Part shown: piece by piece, positions 1-7,862 of the stretch
Layout: each line of letters begins with the position of its first letter
Numbering within the stretch: the stretch's first letter is position 1
NCBI GenBank assembly: GCA_964594865.1
Contig: CAZQMZ010000009.1
Span: 1-36,210 of the forward strand
Source of the DNA: Caccovivens sp964594865
GTDB lineage: Bacteria; Bacillota; Clostridia; Christensenellales; UBA1242
DNA length: 36,210 nucleotides
Direction: 5' to 3'
Position numbers and translations under genes: made by a program
Notes under the pieces: model-generated
The model's database searches: none
Seen by the model: only the letters and a program-made list of their open reading frames with translations
What the model was told of the DNA's origin: nothing

Positions 1-1
1 C

Positions 2-52
2 ATCATTCGTGTTGACACGCGTGATGGGTCATACATGGAAAAAGTGAAATAA
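2..52 (+). CDS. C-terminal end of an unidentified protein (partial)
   Basis: The first bases keep one frame open to a TAA, encoding sixteen residues that end in SYMEKVK. A clear intrinsic terminator follows 17 nt later, which supports this as a genuine gene end. Too little is present to name the protein. Confidence 0.5.
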   Translation: MIRVDTRDGSYMEKVK

Positions 53-69
53 TTTTTGAAATCATACGA

Positions 70-98
70 AAAAAGATGACTGCAATGTCATCTTTTTT
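70..98 (+). terminator. Intrinsic terminator of the partial upstream gene
   Basis: AAAAAGATGAC pairs with GTCATCTTTTT around a six-base loop (TGCAAT), and the 3' arm runs on into a T-run. Because the flanks are A-rich and T-rich it could work in both directions, and would then also end the minus-strand kinase-like gene. Confidence 0.85.
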
Positions 99-110
99 TA
101 ATTATCACGG

Positions 111-140
111 TTGATAATCTTGATTTTTATGCGTTATAAT
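111..140 (+). promoter_or_regulatory. Possible promoter facing the 3' end of the kinase-like gene
   Basis: TTGATA, an 18-nt spacer and TATAAT lie on the plus strand with no sense gene downstream. A transcript would start near 147, contain an 11-bp inverted repeat (164-174 with 207-218) and run antisense into the minus-strand gene that ends at 231. It may make a small RNA, or be chance in AT-rich DNA. Confidence 0.35.
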
Positions 141-230
141 CTTTTTTGAATAAATATTTGAGTGAAAAATGGAATATAACGTTGTGGACGAACTTTTTTC
201 AAGAACTTCCATTTTTTCATTTAATTTGAA

Positions 231-1118
231 TCAATCCACCACTTTTTTAATTCGGCTCAGCCATTTCACGATTGTGCCGTCCTCGATGAGAGTCTTCAAT
301 AAACCGGGATGTGTGATCTCCATTTTGATGACATATGAAATCAGTGTCATGACATAGTCATATGACTTGCCACGCATGGAAATTTCTCTCAAATCTTTTG
401 CATTGTCGTTTATTACCAATGTTTGCTCTGGATTTTTGATTTTGAATTCTCTAAAATCATTCATAAACGCTTGAGTTTCTTCATCATAAATCACAAAAGG
501 TTTTTGCAAAATGATGTTGTCTATTGAAGTATCGGACGACCATTTTCCAACAGTTTCTTTGTTTTTAAAAATATTCAAATATTTGATGAGTTTGTCATAG
601 ATTCTTGCCTTAAATTGTTCTTTTTTATAACAATCCCAGCACAGCGGGCGGGTTGTCGTATTTTCATTGCTGTCACTCACAAGCAGTCCATTGACAAAAA
701 GTCCGTTGACGATTGCCTTTTTTCCGCATTTGCAAGTGTTTTTGATTTCTTTGAGCTCGTCAGAGATTTCTATAAGGCGTTTGCTTCCTTCAAACAGTGT
801 GTTTTGAAAGTTTGTTTTTTGGCCATAACAAAGCACAGGCACAATTTCAGAGATTTCGCGCAGTTCGTCAATTTGTTTTTTTGTGCAAAGGTGAGCGTTG
901 TCGACAATCACGACATCAAATTTTTTCTCTTCGTTTTCAAATATCGTTTTCAAATTTTCAGTTTTGTCAAAAACAAGAGTATTTGATTTTTCCAAGTTTG
1001 TGTCGTTTGGTTTTAAAAACAACACGTTTTTTCCTTTTTGAGTATATTCAGAGAGTTTCTGTTGAGCGTTGTTTTGTTTGTTGTTTCCAACAATATAATT
1101 AAAAATTAATTTTGCCAT
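231..1118 (-). CDS. Thymidine-kinase-like protein without catalytic motifs, with DUF6508-like C-terminal domain
   Basis: Residues 1-168 follow type II thymidine kinase closely: an MAKLIF-Y start, the segment PVLCYGQKTNFQ...LFEGSKRL (residues 94-115), and zinc-binding Cys129, Cys131, Cys160 and Cys163. The phosphate-binding loop, normally GxMxSGKS after the first strand, is replaced by IVGNNKQN (9-16). The Walker B/catalytic DEAQ reads DNAH (73-76), so the catalytic Glu is gone. ATP binding and thymidine phosphorylation are therefore unlikely. Residues ~173-293 (GKW, KPFVIYDE, ISMRG, a final GTIVKWLSRI) resemble DUF6508, a short bacterial domain of unknown function; this match is from memory. 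A minus-strand AAAGGAGA site precedes the ATG. The frame is intact, which argues for a retained pseudoenzyme with a binding or regulatory role rather than decay. Confidence 0.8.
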   Translation of the reverse strand: MAKLIFNYIVGNNKQNNAQQKLSEYTQKGKNVLFLKPNDTNLEKSNTLVFDKTENLKTIFENEEKKFDVVIVDNAHLCTKKQIDELREISEIVPVLCYGQKTNFQNTLFEGSKRLIEISDELKEIKNTCKCGKKAIVNGLFVNGLLVSDSNENTTTRPLCWDCYKKEQFKARIYDKLIKYLNIFKNKETVGKWSSDTSIDNIILQKPFVIYDEETQAFMNDFREFKIKNPEQTLVINDNAKDLREISMRGKSYDYVMTLISYVIKMEITHPGLLKTLIEDGTIVKWLSRIKKVVD

Positions 1119-1148
1119 TGAAAAATCTCCTTTGATTTATAATAACAA

Positions 1149-1198
1149 AAATTTATCCAAAAAGTAAAACAAATTTATCATAAAAAACAAAGTAAAAC
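1149..1198. repeat. Imperfect tandem direct repeat in the divergent lepA/kinase-like intergenic region
   Basis: Two adjacent units each begin AAATTTATC and end GTAAAAC (1149-1170 and 1171-1198), the second being 6 nt longer. They lie between two divergent genes, where regulator sites would be expected, but the sequence is A-rich and could be a chance duplication. Confidence 0.4.
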
Positions 1199-1246
1199 GA
1201 ACGTTTTGTTTGGAAAAGTTTTGTGGATGTTGTAAAATATGTTTAT

Positions 1247-3052
1247 ATGAAAGACTTGAATTTAATTAGAAATTTTTGCATAATTGCACATATAGATCAT
1301 GGCAAAAGCACTCTGGCAGACAGGCTTATCGAAATGACAGGCACAGTTTCAAAACGTGACATGCAAGAGCAGATTTTGGATAGCATGGATTTGGAACGTG
1401 AAAAGGGAATCACAATCAAACTTGCTCCAACAAGACTTATCTATGAATTTGAGGGCAAGGAATATGAATTGAATTTGATTGACACGCCGGGGCATGTTGA
1501 TTTCACATATGAAGTTTCGCGGTCTCTGGCAGCGTGTGAAGGGGCACTGCTTTTGGTGGACGCTTCGCAAGGGGTGGAGGCACAGACTTTGGCAAACACC
1601 TATCTTGCACTTGACAACAATTTGGAAATTGTGCCGGTTATCAACAAAATCGACCTTCCTTCTGCACGCGTGGAGGAAGTTAAGGCAGAAATTGAAGAAG
1701 TGATTGGTTTGGATGCGCAAGATTGTCCTTGCATTTCAGCCAAGGACGGACTGAACATAGACCAAGTTTTGAATGCAATCATAACAAAAATTCCTGCACC
1801 AACCGGAGACGATAAAAAGCCTCTCAAAGCACTCATTTTTGACAGCCATTATGACAACTTCAAAGGAGCGATTTGTCTTATTCGTGTTTTTGACGGCACT
1901 GTCAAGGCGGGAGACAAGATTTTGATGATGCAAACGGGCAAGACTTTTGAAGTGACGGAAGTTGGAATTTTTGTGCCAAAAACCAAAGAAGTTTCCGTGC
2001 TTTCTTCCGGCGATGTTGGATATATTTCTGCGTCAATCAAGACGATTTCTGACGTCAAAGTGGGTGACACCATAACTCTTGCTGACAATCCAATCGCCGA
2101 AGCTTTGGCGGGATATAAAGAAGTTCAGCCGGTCGTTTTTTGTGGAATATTCACAGTGGACGGGGCAAAATATAACGAACTTAAAGACAGTTTGGAAAAA
2201 CTTAAACTCAACGATGCAAGTTTACAGTTTCAACCAGAGGTTTCTTCGGCTCTTGGGTTTGGTTTCCGTTGTGGTTTTTTGGGCTTGCTTCACTTGGAGA
2301 TCATAACCGAGAGATTGGAGCGCGAATTTAATCTGGAAATCATCACCACAGCGCCAAGCGTTTCTTATCATGTCTATAAAACTGACGGCGAGATTTTGGA
2401 AATTTCCAATCCGACCAATCTTCCGCCGGCGGTTGAAATTTCGCGCATTGAAGAGCCAATTGTCAATGTAAGTGTCTTCACTCCACCAGAGTTTGTTGGG
2501 GCGATTATGGACCTGTGTCAAGATAAGCGCGGGGTGTATAAAGATATGCAATATCTAGACAAAAAGCGCGTGGAACTGAAATATGTTTTGCCACTTGCAG
2601 AAATCATCTATGACTTTTTCGACGCGTTGAAGTCACGAACGAGAGGTTATGCAAGTTTTGACTATGAATTTGCCGGCTTTGAGCAGTCCGATTTGGTGAA
2701 AGTGGATTTGCTTTTGAATGGTGAAAAGTGCGATGCGCTTTCAATGATTGTGCATAAGGATAAGGCATACACACGTGGGCGAGAACTTACGGAACGCCTT
2801 AAGAAAATCATTCCACGACAACTTTTTGAAGTGCCAATTCAAGCATGCATAGGAAACAAAATCATCGCACGCGAAACAATTTCCGCAATGCGAAAAGATG
2901 TGCTTGCAAAGTGTTATGGCGGAGATATCACGCGCAAACGCAAACTTTTGGAGAAGCAAAAGGAAGGCAAGAAAAGGATGCGTAAAATCGGCTCGGTGGA
3001 AATTCCGTCAGAGGCGTTTATGAGCATTTTGAAACTTGACGACAAGAATTGA
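1247..3052 (+). CDS. lepA: Elongation factor 4 (LepA) GTPase
   Basis: LepA is a ribosome-associated translational GTPase that acts in initiation/elongation quality control. The 601-residue protein has the normal family length and order: G1 AHIDHGKST, G3 DTPGHVDF, G4 NKIDLP, then domain II, the EF-G-like domains and the LepA-specific C-terminal domain with TRKRKLLEKQKEGKKRM, which contacts the ribosome. The ATG at 1247 gives the family N-terminus MKDLNLIRNF. A GTG at 1223 would add eight residues but has no ribosome site. The ATG also lacks a Shine-Dalgarno site and lies 8 nt after a possible -10 (TAAAAT, 1233-1238), so a very short leader is likely. hemW follows 38 nt downstream, a common pairing in Bacillota. 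Confidence 0.97.
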   Translation: MKDLNLIRNFCIIAHIDHGKSTLADRLIEMTGTVSKRDMQEQILDSMDLEREKGITIKLAPTRLIYEFEGKEYELNLIDTPGHVDFTYEVSRSLAACEGALLLVDASQGVEAQTLANTYLALDNNLEIVPVINKIDLPSARVEEVKAEIEEVIGLDAQDCPCISAKDGLNIDQVLNAIITKIPAPTGDDKKPLKALIFDSHYDNFKGAICLIRVFDGTVKAGDKILMMQTGKTFEVTEVGIFVPKTKEVSVLSSGDVGYISASIKTISDVKVGDTITLADNPIAEALAGYKEVQPVVFCGIFTVDGAKYNELKDSLEKLKLNDASLQFQPEVSSALGFGFRCGFLGLLHLEIITERLEREFNLEIITTAPSVSYHVYKTDGEILEISNPTNLPPAVEISRIEEPIVNVSVFTPPEFVGAIMDLCQDKRGVYKDMQYLDKKRVELKYVLPLAEIIYDFFDALKSRTRGYASFDYEFAGFEQSDLVKVDLLLNGEKCDALSMIVHKDKAYTRGRELTERLKKIIPRQLFEVPIQACIGNKIIARETISAMRKDVLAKCYGGDITRKRKLLEKQKEGKKRMRKIGSVEIPSEAFMSILKLDDKN

Positions 3053-3090
3053 CCTTCTTGAAAATTTATATTTTGATTTGAGGTGAAAAT

Positions 3091-4185
3091 ATCAGCAAAC
3101 GAGAGATTTCAATATATATCCACATACCTTTTTGTGAACGTAAGTGCAATTATTGTGCATTCAATTCTTTTTGTGCCAGCGAAAAGGAAAAAGACAAGTA
3201 TATTGATTTGCTTATCAAGGAAATTGAGAAGAGAAAAGTGGATGCAGTCGTCAAAACAATTTATATCGGCGGTGGAACGCCGAGCATTTTGAGTGAAAGT
3301 CAAATTGAAAAAGTTGTCAGTGCGGTTTTTGAAAACTTCAAGGTGGAAAAATATGCCGAATTTACGATTGAAGCAAATCCGTCTTCAATAACGGAAAGTT
3401 TGTTGAAAAAGTGGTGCGAATTGGGGATAAATCGTTTAAGCATCGGTGTGCAGTCGCTCAGTGACAAATCGCTCAAAAAGATTGGCAGGCTTCACGATCG
3501 CAAAATGGCGTTGGAAAAAATCTCTTTGGCAAGGAAACTCTTTAACAATGTCTCTTGTGACCTTATCGTCGGCTTGGAAGGGGAAAGCGGAAAAGATTTG
3601 TGTAGATATGCAAAAGATCTCTTGTCTTTGGGCGTCAAACATATTTCTTGCTATTTACTGGAAATTTATCAAAGCGCACCAATCTTCAAAATGATTGAGA
3701 GTGGAAAATATTCGCCATTGAATGATGAGCAAACAATTGTTGCATTCAACAAACTTGCAAATTATTTGCAAGATGAAGGTTTGGACAGATATGAAATCAG
3801 CAACTTTGCAATTCCAAATTTTGAGAGCAAACACAATCTCAACTATTGGGCGCGCGGAGAGTATCTCGGTTTTGGACTTTCGGCGCATTCTTTTTTGGAC
3901 GGCAAGCGTATTGAAAATGCCGGCAATGTGCAAGACTATGCACTTGGCAAACAAAATGTTGAGATTTTGACCGACAACGAAGAAGACGAAGAAAAAATTA
4001 TGTTGGGGCTCAGATGCCGTCTTGGTGTTTCTTTGAAGAGTTTGAAACATATTGACCTTTCAAAAAATCGATATTATTTGGAATATCTAAAACAAGGAAT
4101 TTTGAAGCAAAATGACGATGTTGTGACGCTCAATCCGGTTTTTTATCACATTTCCAACACAATAATTTCAAATTTATTTGAATAA
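3091..4185 (+). CDS. hemW: HemW, radical SAM heme chaperone, apparently starting at ATC
   Basis: HemW is a radical SAM protein of the HemN family thought to deliver heme to respiratory proteins. The 4Fe-4S motif CERKCNYC (residues 15-22) is followed by YIGGGTPS, the EANPSS strand, NRLSIGVQS and the C-terminal HemW region (YEISNFA, HNLNYW). The frame must begin upstream of the cysteine motif, but an in-frame stop at 3079-3081 leaves no ATG, GTG or TTG before TTG 3208, which would delete the cluster. The only sensible start is ATC at 3091, 5 nt after a good GAGGTG site (3080-3085); it encodes S-K-R-E-I-S-I-Y-I-H, the normal N-terminus. The product is 364 residues, near the usual length. A sequencing error changing ATG to ATC is the main alternative. 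Confidence 0.9.
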   Translation: MSKREISIYIHIPFCERKCNYCAFNSFCASEKEKDKYIDLLIKEIEKRKVDAVVKTIYIGGGTPSILSESQIEKVVSAVFENFKVEKYAEFTIEANPSSITESLLKKWCELGINRLSIGVQSLSDKSLKKIGRLHDRKMALEKISLARKLFNNVSCDLIVGLEGESGKDLCRYAKDLLSLGVKHISCYLLEIYQSAPIFKMIESGKYSPLNDEQTIVAFNKLANYLQDEGLDRYEISNFAIPNFESKHNLNYWARGEYLGFGLSAHSFLDGKRIENAGNVQDYALGKQNVEILTDNEEDEEKIMLGLRCRLGVSLKSLKHIDLSKNRYYLEYLKQGILKQNDDVVTLNPVFYHISNTIISNLFE

Positions 4186-4189
4186 ATGC

Positions 4190-4218
4190 TTGCAAATTGC
4201 AAAACGATGTGATATAAT
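4190..4218 (+). promoter_or_regulatory. Promoter of ylxM-ffh
   Basis: TTGCAA, a 17-nt spacer and a perfect TATAAT preceded by TGTGA, a form shared with the rplS and trxB promoters. It starts 5 nt after the hemW stop and would make a leader of about 35 nt before ylxM. Confidence 0.8.
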
Positions 4219-4260
4219 GTCAGTGTAAAGCGAAAATGCTTGACAAAATTGGAGTTAATT

Positions 4261-4593
4261 ATGTCAAAAATTCAACTTGAAAGATTTGTGGAATATGGGC
4301 GCTTGTTTGAAATCTATGGAAAACTTTTGAGTGAAGACAGACAGGAGATTATGACAGATTATTTCCAATTCAACATGACACTTGCCGAAATTGCTGATGA
4401 AAGAAAAATCTCTCGTCAAGCGGTGTTGGACAGCGTCAACAAGTCGTGTGAGAAATTGAGTGTTTTTGAAAATTCGCTTCAAATTCTCAAACGAAAACAA
4501 GATTTGACAAATTCTTTGCAAGAGCTCGAAATTTTGGCAGAAAATCATCCTGAAATCAAAGCAAAAGTCGAAAAAATTTTAAAGGAATTGTGA
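4261..4593 (+). CDS. ylxM: YlxM family HTH protein, SRP-associated
   Basis: This small helix-turn-helix protein (110 residues) is almost always encoded directly before ffh in Bacillota and has been linked to signal recognition particle assembly. The recognisable core is YGKLLSEDRQEIMTDYF, followed by the HTH LAEIADERKISRQAVLDSV and a coiled C-terminal half, all typical of YlxM. ATG 4261 is chosen because GGAG (4251-4254) precedes it by 6 nt; a TTG at 4240 has no ribosome site. Its TGA overlaps the ffh ATG by one base (TGATG), indicating translational coupling. Confidence 0.93.
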   Translation: MSKIQLERFVEYGRLFEIYGKLLSEDRQEIMTDYFQFNMTLAEIADERKISRQAVLDSVNKSCEKLSVFENSLQILKRKQDLTNSLQELEILAENHPEIKAKVEKILKEL

Positions 4594-5906
4594 TGGCACT
4601 GTTTTCTTCTCTATCCGAAAAATTTAATCATATCTTTTCCAAACTCACCAAACGTGGAAAATTGACAGAGCTTGAAATCAAAGAAGCTATGCGTGAAGTG
4701 CGCATTGCTTTGCTGGAAGCTGATGTCAACTATATGGTTGTCAAAAAGTTTGTTTCTTCCGTCACCGAAAAAGCGATCGGCGAAGATGTTATGAAAAGTT
4801 TGACTCCGGGGCAAATGGTCATCAAAATTGTCAAAGATGAGTTGACAACATTGATTTCAAGTGACAATCAAAAATTGACAATTGCCTCCAATCCGCCAAC
4901 AATAATCATGATGTGCGGACTTCAAGGTGCCGGCAAAACGACTATGTGCGGAAAACTTGCCTATCATCTCAAAAAGAGTGGCAAAAAACCGCTTCTTGTG
5001 GCCTGTGACATATATCGTCCTGCTGCCATCAATCAACTTCAAGTTGTCGGCAAATCGGCGAACGCAGAAGTGTTTGAACGTGGAACTCAAAATCCTGTCA
5101 AGACGGCAAAACAAGCGATTGAACACGCAAAAAAGCAAGGGTTTGATGTTGTCATCATCGACACAGCGGGCAGACTTCATATCAACAAAGAATTGATGGA
5201 AGAATTGAAGGAAATCAAGAAAGAAGTCAAACCGCATGAAATTTTGCTTGTTGTCGACTCAATGACGGGGCAAGATGCTGTCACAATTGCCGAAAGTTTC
5301 AACAACGACCTTGACATCTCTGGCGTTGTGCTCACAAAACTTGACGGCGACACTCGTGGCGGGGCAGCACTTTCAATCAAGGCTATCACCGGAAAGCCAA
5401 TCAAATTTTCAGGTATAGGCGAAAAGATTGGAGACCTTGAACCATTCCATCCAGAAAGAATTGCAAGCCGAATTTTGGGTATGGGCGATGTGCTTTCTCT
5501 CATTGAAAAAGCGCAAGAAGCAGTCAGCGAAGAAGAAGTGAAGAAAATGCAAGAGAAACTTCGCGAAAATTCTTTCACATTTGAAGACTATCTCAAGCAA
5601 ATGGAAAGTTTGAAAAAGATGGGCGGATTGCAGGATGTTCTTGGAATGATTCCGGGGATGTCTTCCAAACTTAAAGGGGTTACGATTGACGAAAAACAAC
5701 TTGAAGTCAACAAGGCAATCATTCAAAGTATGACAAGAGAAGAGCGCTTAAATCCGGACATCATTAAAGCAAGCCGAAGAAAGCGAATTGCACAGGGCAG
5801 TGGCACAACAATTCAACAAGTCAATGCTCTGCTCAAACAGTTTGAGCAATCCAAAGAGATGATGAAACAGCTCAAAGGGAAAAAAGGATTCCGTGGAATG
5901 TTCTAG
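4593..5906 (+). CDS. ffh: Signal recognition particle protein Ffh (SRP54)
   Basis: Ffh is the GTPase that binds signal sequences and 4.5S/6S RNA and delivers ribosomes to FtsY at the membrane. Visible motifs are the N-domain ALLEADVNY, G1 GLQGAGKTT, IYRPAAINQL, DTAGRLH, TKLDGDTRGGAAL and a Met-rich M domain (KKMGGLQDVLGMIPGMS) with RRKRIAQGSG for RNA binding. The product is 437 residues, slightly shorter than usual because the C-terminal tail is brief. Start ATG 4593 follows AAAGGA in the end of ylxM; GTG 4590 would add one residue. Confidence 0.97.
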   Translation: MALFSSLSEKFNHIFSKLTKRGKLTELEIKEAMREVRIALLEADVNYMVVKKFVSSVTEKAIGEDVMKSLTPGQMVIKIVKDELTTLISSDNQKLTIASNPPTIIMMCGLQGAGKTTMCGKLAYHLKKSGKKPLLVACDIYRPAAINQLQVVGKSANAEVFERGTQNPVKTAKQAIEHAKKQGFDVVIIDTAGRLHINKELMEELKEIKKEVKPHEILLVVDSMTGQDAVTIAESFNNDLDISGVVLTKLDGDTRGGAALSIKAITGKPIKFSGIGEKIGDLEPFHPERIASRILGMGDVLSLIEKAQEAVSEEEVKKMQEKLRENSFTFEDYLKQMESLKKMGGLQDVLGMIPGMSSKLKGVTIDEKQLEVNKAIIQSMTREERLNPDIIKASRRKRIAQGSGTTIQQVNALLKQFEQSKEMMKQLKGKKGFRGMF

Positions 5907-5940
5907 TTGAATCGGAACTTGAAATCAATATATTTCAAAA

Positions 5941-5970
5941 TTGACCAAAGGGAAAAATTTTGATTTATAT
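5941..5970 (+). promoter_or_regulatory. Candidate promoter of the rpsP operon
   Basis: TTGACC, an 18-nt spacer and TTATAT lie 35 nt after ffh and would start transcription just before the leader hairpin at 5976-6005. Confidence 0.5.
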
Positions 5971-5975
5971 ATATC

Positions 5976-6005
5976 GAAAGAATTTTATGCAAAAGAAAAT
6001 CTTTC
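5976..6005 (+). promoter_or_regulatory. rpsP leader hairpin
   Basis: GAAAGAATTTT pairs with AAAATCTTTC with one bulged base around a short loop, ending 14 nt before the AAGGAG of rpsP. It may be a stabilising or regulatory leader. I recognise no described r-protein leader class here. Confidence 0.4.
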
Positions 6006-6031
6006 AAAAATTTATTAAAAGGAGAAAAGAA

Positions 6032-6289
6032 ATGGCTGTAAAAATTAGACTTACAAGAATGGGAGACAAAAAAGCACCTTTCTACCGCGTTGTTGTGGCA
6101 GATTCGAAGAGTCCAAGAGATGGAAAATATATCGACCTTATCGGCACATATAATCCACTCACAAACCCTGCTGAAATCAAAATTGACAACGAAAAAGCAC
6201 AAAAATGGCTCAGAAATGGCGCAACTCCAACAGAAACCGCAAAGTCAATTTTGGTTAAGAGCGGTGCGATTGAAGCAGAGAACAAATAA
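6032..6289 (+). CDS. rpsP: Ribosomal protein S16
   Basis: Small-subunit protein bS16 (85 residues) is needed for 30S assembly. The sequence starts MAVKIRLTRMG and continues KKAPFYRVVVADSKSPRDGKY and IGTYNPL, all diagnostic. ATG 6032 follows AAGGAGAAAAGAA; the frame is open upstream to 5960 but that part is leader. It heads the rpsP-khpA-rimM-trmD operon with short gaps of about 20-35 nt. Confidence 0.98.
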   Translation: MAVKIRLTRMGDKKAPFYRVVVADSKSPRDGKYIDLIGTYNPLTNPAEIKIDNEKAQKWLRNGATPTETAKSILVKSGAIEAENK

Positions 6290-6308
6290 ACAAAGCTGAG
6301 GAGGAGAT

Positions 6309-6539
6309 ATGGAAGATTTATTGAAATTCCTTGTGAAAACTTTGGTGGAAGACGAAGATGCAGTTGAAGTTGTCAAAGAAGAAGACGAAAAGACACTCAC
6401 ATACAAAGTGAAAGTTGCTGAAAAAGACTTAGGAAAAGTTATTGGCAAAAATGGAAAGACAGCAACGAGTATAAGAACCATTATGAAAACCGTTTCGGCA
6501 AAACTTCACAAAAAAGTTTTTGTTAAGTTTGAAGACTGA
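6309..6539 (+). CDS. khpA: KH-domain RNA-binding protein KhpA (YlqC)
   Basis: A 76-residue single-KH-domain protein with the RNA-binding loop VIGKNGKTATSIRTI near residues 44-58. KhpA pairs with KhpB/Jag in Gram-positive bacteria and influences cell division and small-RNA biology. Its position between rpsP and rimM is the conserved one. GAGGAGATATG provides a strong ribosome site. Confidence 0.94.
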   Translation: MEDLLKFLVKTLVEDEDAVEVVKEEDEKTLTYKVKVAEKDLGKVIGKNGKTATSIRTIMKTVSAKLHKKVFVKFED

Positions 6540-6560
6540 AAACGTAATTTGAGGACAGAA

Positions 6561-7061
6561 ATGGACTTTGTTAGTGTTGGAAAAATCATTAAACCGCAGG
6601 GCATAAAGGGGGAAGTGAAAATCCTTCCTTCAATTGATATCCCTGCGATTTTTAATGGCAAACATCCGCTTTATATTGAGAAAAAACCGAGCGTTGTCAA
6701 ATCTGCGTCATACAGAATGGGTTATGCTTATGTGCAATTTGAGGAAATAACCGACCGCAATGTTGCAGAAAAATATCGCAACAAATTCGTCTATATAACA
6801 AAAGAGGAATTTAAGAAGATTGCCGTTGACGATTTTCTTATTGAAGACTTGGTTGGAAATTTGATTTACGACGAAAATGGCGAATTTGTGGGGCAAATTA
6901 TGGATGTGACTGACTATGGCTTCGACGACATTCTCATCATCAAGGAAGAAGGACGGCTCTTTGAAGTGCCTTTCAGAAAGGAAATTTTTCAGTCGGTGAA
7001 CGGTCAAATCTATGCAATCAGGGCAGAGTATGACGGTGCCAAAGTTGATCAAGAAAATTAA
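6561..7061 (+). CDS. rimM: Ribosome maturation factor RimM
   Basis: RimM assists 30S head assembly near S19. The 166-residue protein has the N-terminal barrel GKIIKPQGIKGEVKI (residues ~6-20), EEITDRNVAEKYRNKFVYI, and the PRC-barrel segment DLVGNLIYDENGEFVGQIMDV...DILIIKEEGRLFEVPF. ATG 6561 lies 5 nt after GAGGA; an upstream TTG at 6549 would overlap that site and is rejected. It is followed by trmD 35 nt downstream. Confidence 0.95.
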   Translation: MDFVSVGKIIKPQGIKGEVKILPSIDIPAIFNGKHPLYIEKKPSVVKSASYRMGYAYVQFEEITDRNVAEKYRNKFVYITKEEFKKIAVDDFLIEDLVGNLIYDENGEFVGQIMDVTDYGFDDILIIKEEGRLFEVPFRKEIFQSVNGQIYAIRAEYDGAKVDQEN

Positions 7062-7096
7062 ACTTCGCGAAGAAAATTGCAAAGACAGGAGAAGAA

Positions 7097-7768
7097 ATGA
7101 TTATTGACATTTTGACACTTTTTCCAGAAGCGTTTGCACCACTTCAAACAAGCATTTTGAAGCGGGCAAAAGAAAATGGTCTTTTGGAAATTAATGTTAT
7201 GAATTTAAGAGATTTTTCCAAGGATAAACATAAGAAGTGTGATGACTATCCTTTTGGTGGAGGGGCAGGGATGTTGATGACTGTTCAACCGCTTTATGAT
7301 GCCATCAAATCTGTCTTTGATGAAAATGAAAAAGGATGCAAAATCATTTTTCCTTCACCAAGTGGCGAAGTTTTCTCATCAAAAAAAGCAGAAAGCTTGT
7401 CACATTATGACCACCTGATTTTTGTTTGTGGACATTATGAGGGTGTGGATGAACGTATTTTTGAACTTTTTCCAATCGAACAAATTTCCATAGGAGATTA
7501 TGTTTTGACCGGCGGAGAACTTCCAAGCATGGTGATTATTGATTCTTTGGCTCGTTTTGTTGACGGAGTGATTTCAAAAGAAAGTCTGGACAACGAAAGT
7601 TTTTCAAATGGGCTTTTGGAATATCCACAATACACACGACCGCAAGAGTTTATGGGGTTGTCTGTGCCGGAAGTTTTGGTTTCGGGCAATCATCAAGAAG
7701 TGGAAAAATGGCGAAAAGAACAAAGCATAAAACGGACGAAAGAGCGTCGTAGTGACTTGCTGAATTAA
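7097..7768 (+). CDS. trmD: tRNA (guanine-37-N1)-methyltransferase TrmD
   Basis: TrmD methylates G37 of tRNAs reading CNN and CGG codons with SAM, preventing frameshifts. The SPOUT trefoil knot shows as DYPFGGGAGMLM (residues ~50-61), FVCGHYEGVDERI, and ISIGDYVLTGGELPSMVIIDSLARFV, ending GLLEYPQYTRP. The 223-residue length lacks part of the usual C-terminal tail but ends normally in the KERRSDLL region. GACAGGAGAAGAA precedes the ATG. rplS usually follows directly; here rbgA and yraN come between. Confidence 0.97.
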   Translation: MIIDILTLFPEAFAPLQTSILKRAKENGLLEINVMNLRDFSKDKHKKCDDYPFGGGAGMLMTVQPLYDAIKSVFDENEKGCKIIFPSPSGEVFSSKKAESLSHYDHLIFVCGHYEGVDERIFELFPIEQISIGDYVLTGGELPSMVIIDSLARFVDGVISKESLDNESFSNGLLEYPQYTRPQEFMGLSVPEVLVSGNHQEVEKWRKEQSIKRTKERRSDLLN

Positions 7769-7800
7769 ATTTGAAAATATTGCATATTACACAAAATCAA

Positions 7801-7823
7801 GTGTATTATGTTGCATACCACAC
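7801..7823. repeat. REP-like palindrome, copy 1
   Basis: GTGTATTATG, TTG, CATACCACAC: an imperfect inverted repeat (8 of 10 pairs). Read on the minus strand it matches the core of the palindrome after trxB (10564-10585) almost base for base, keeping its mismatch positions. It sits in the gap between trmD and rbgA. Confidence 0.5.
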
Positions 7824-7862
7824 TATATATTGGGTGTTAAACAATTTTAAAAAGGTGGAAAG

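Noticed and set aside
169..357. 62-codon plus-strand frame
   Set aside because: No ribosome site; most of it lies antisense to the conserved C-terminal domain of the kinase-like gene.
1198..1211. LexA/Cheo-like box (GAAC...GTTT) upstream of lepA
   Set aside because: The half-sites are five, not four, bases apart and the second does not match GTTC.
3083..3292. Separate small gene starting at GTG 3083
   Set aside because: It overlaps the conserved HemW N-terminus in another frame and resembles nothing; the ribosome site serves ATC 3091 better.
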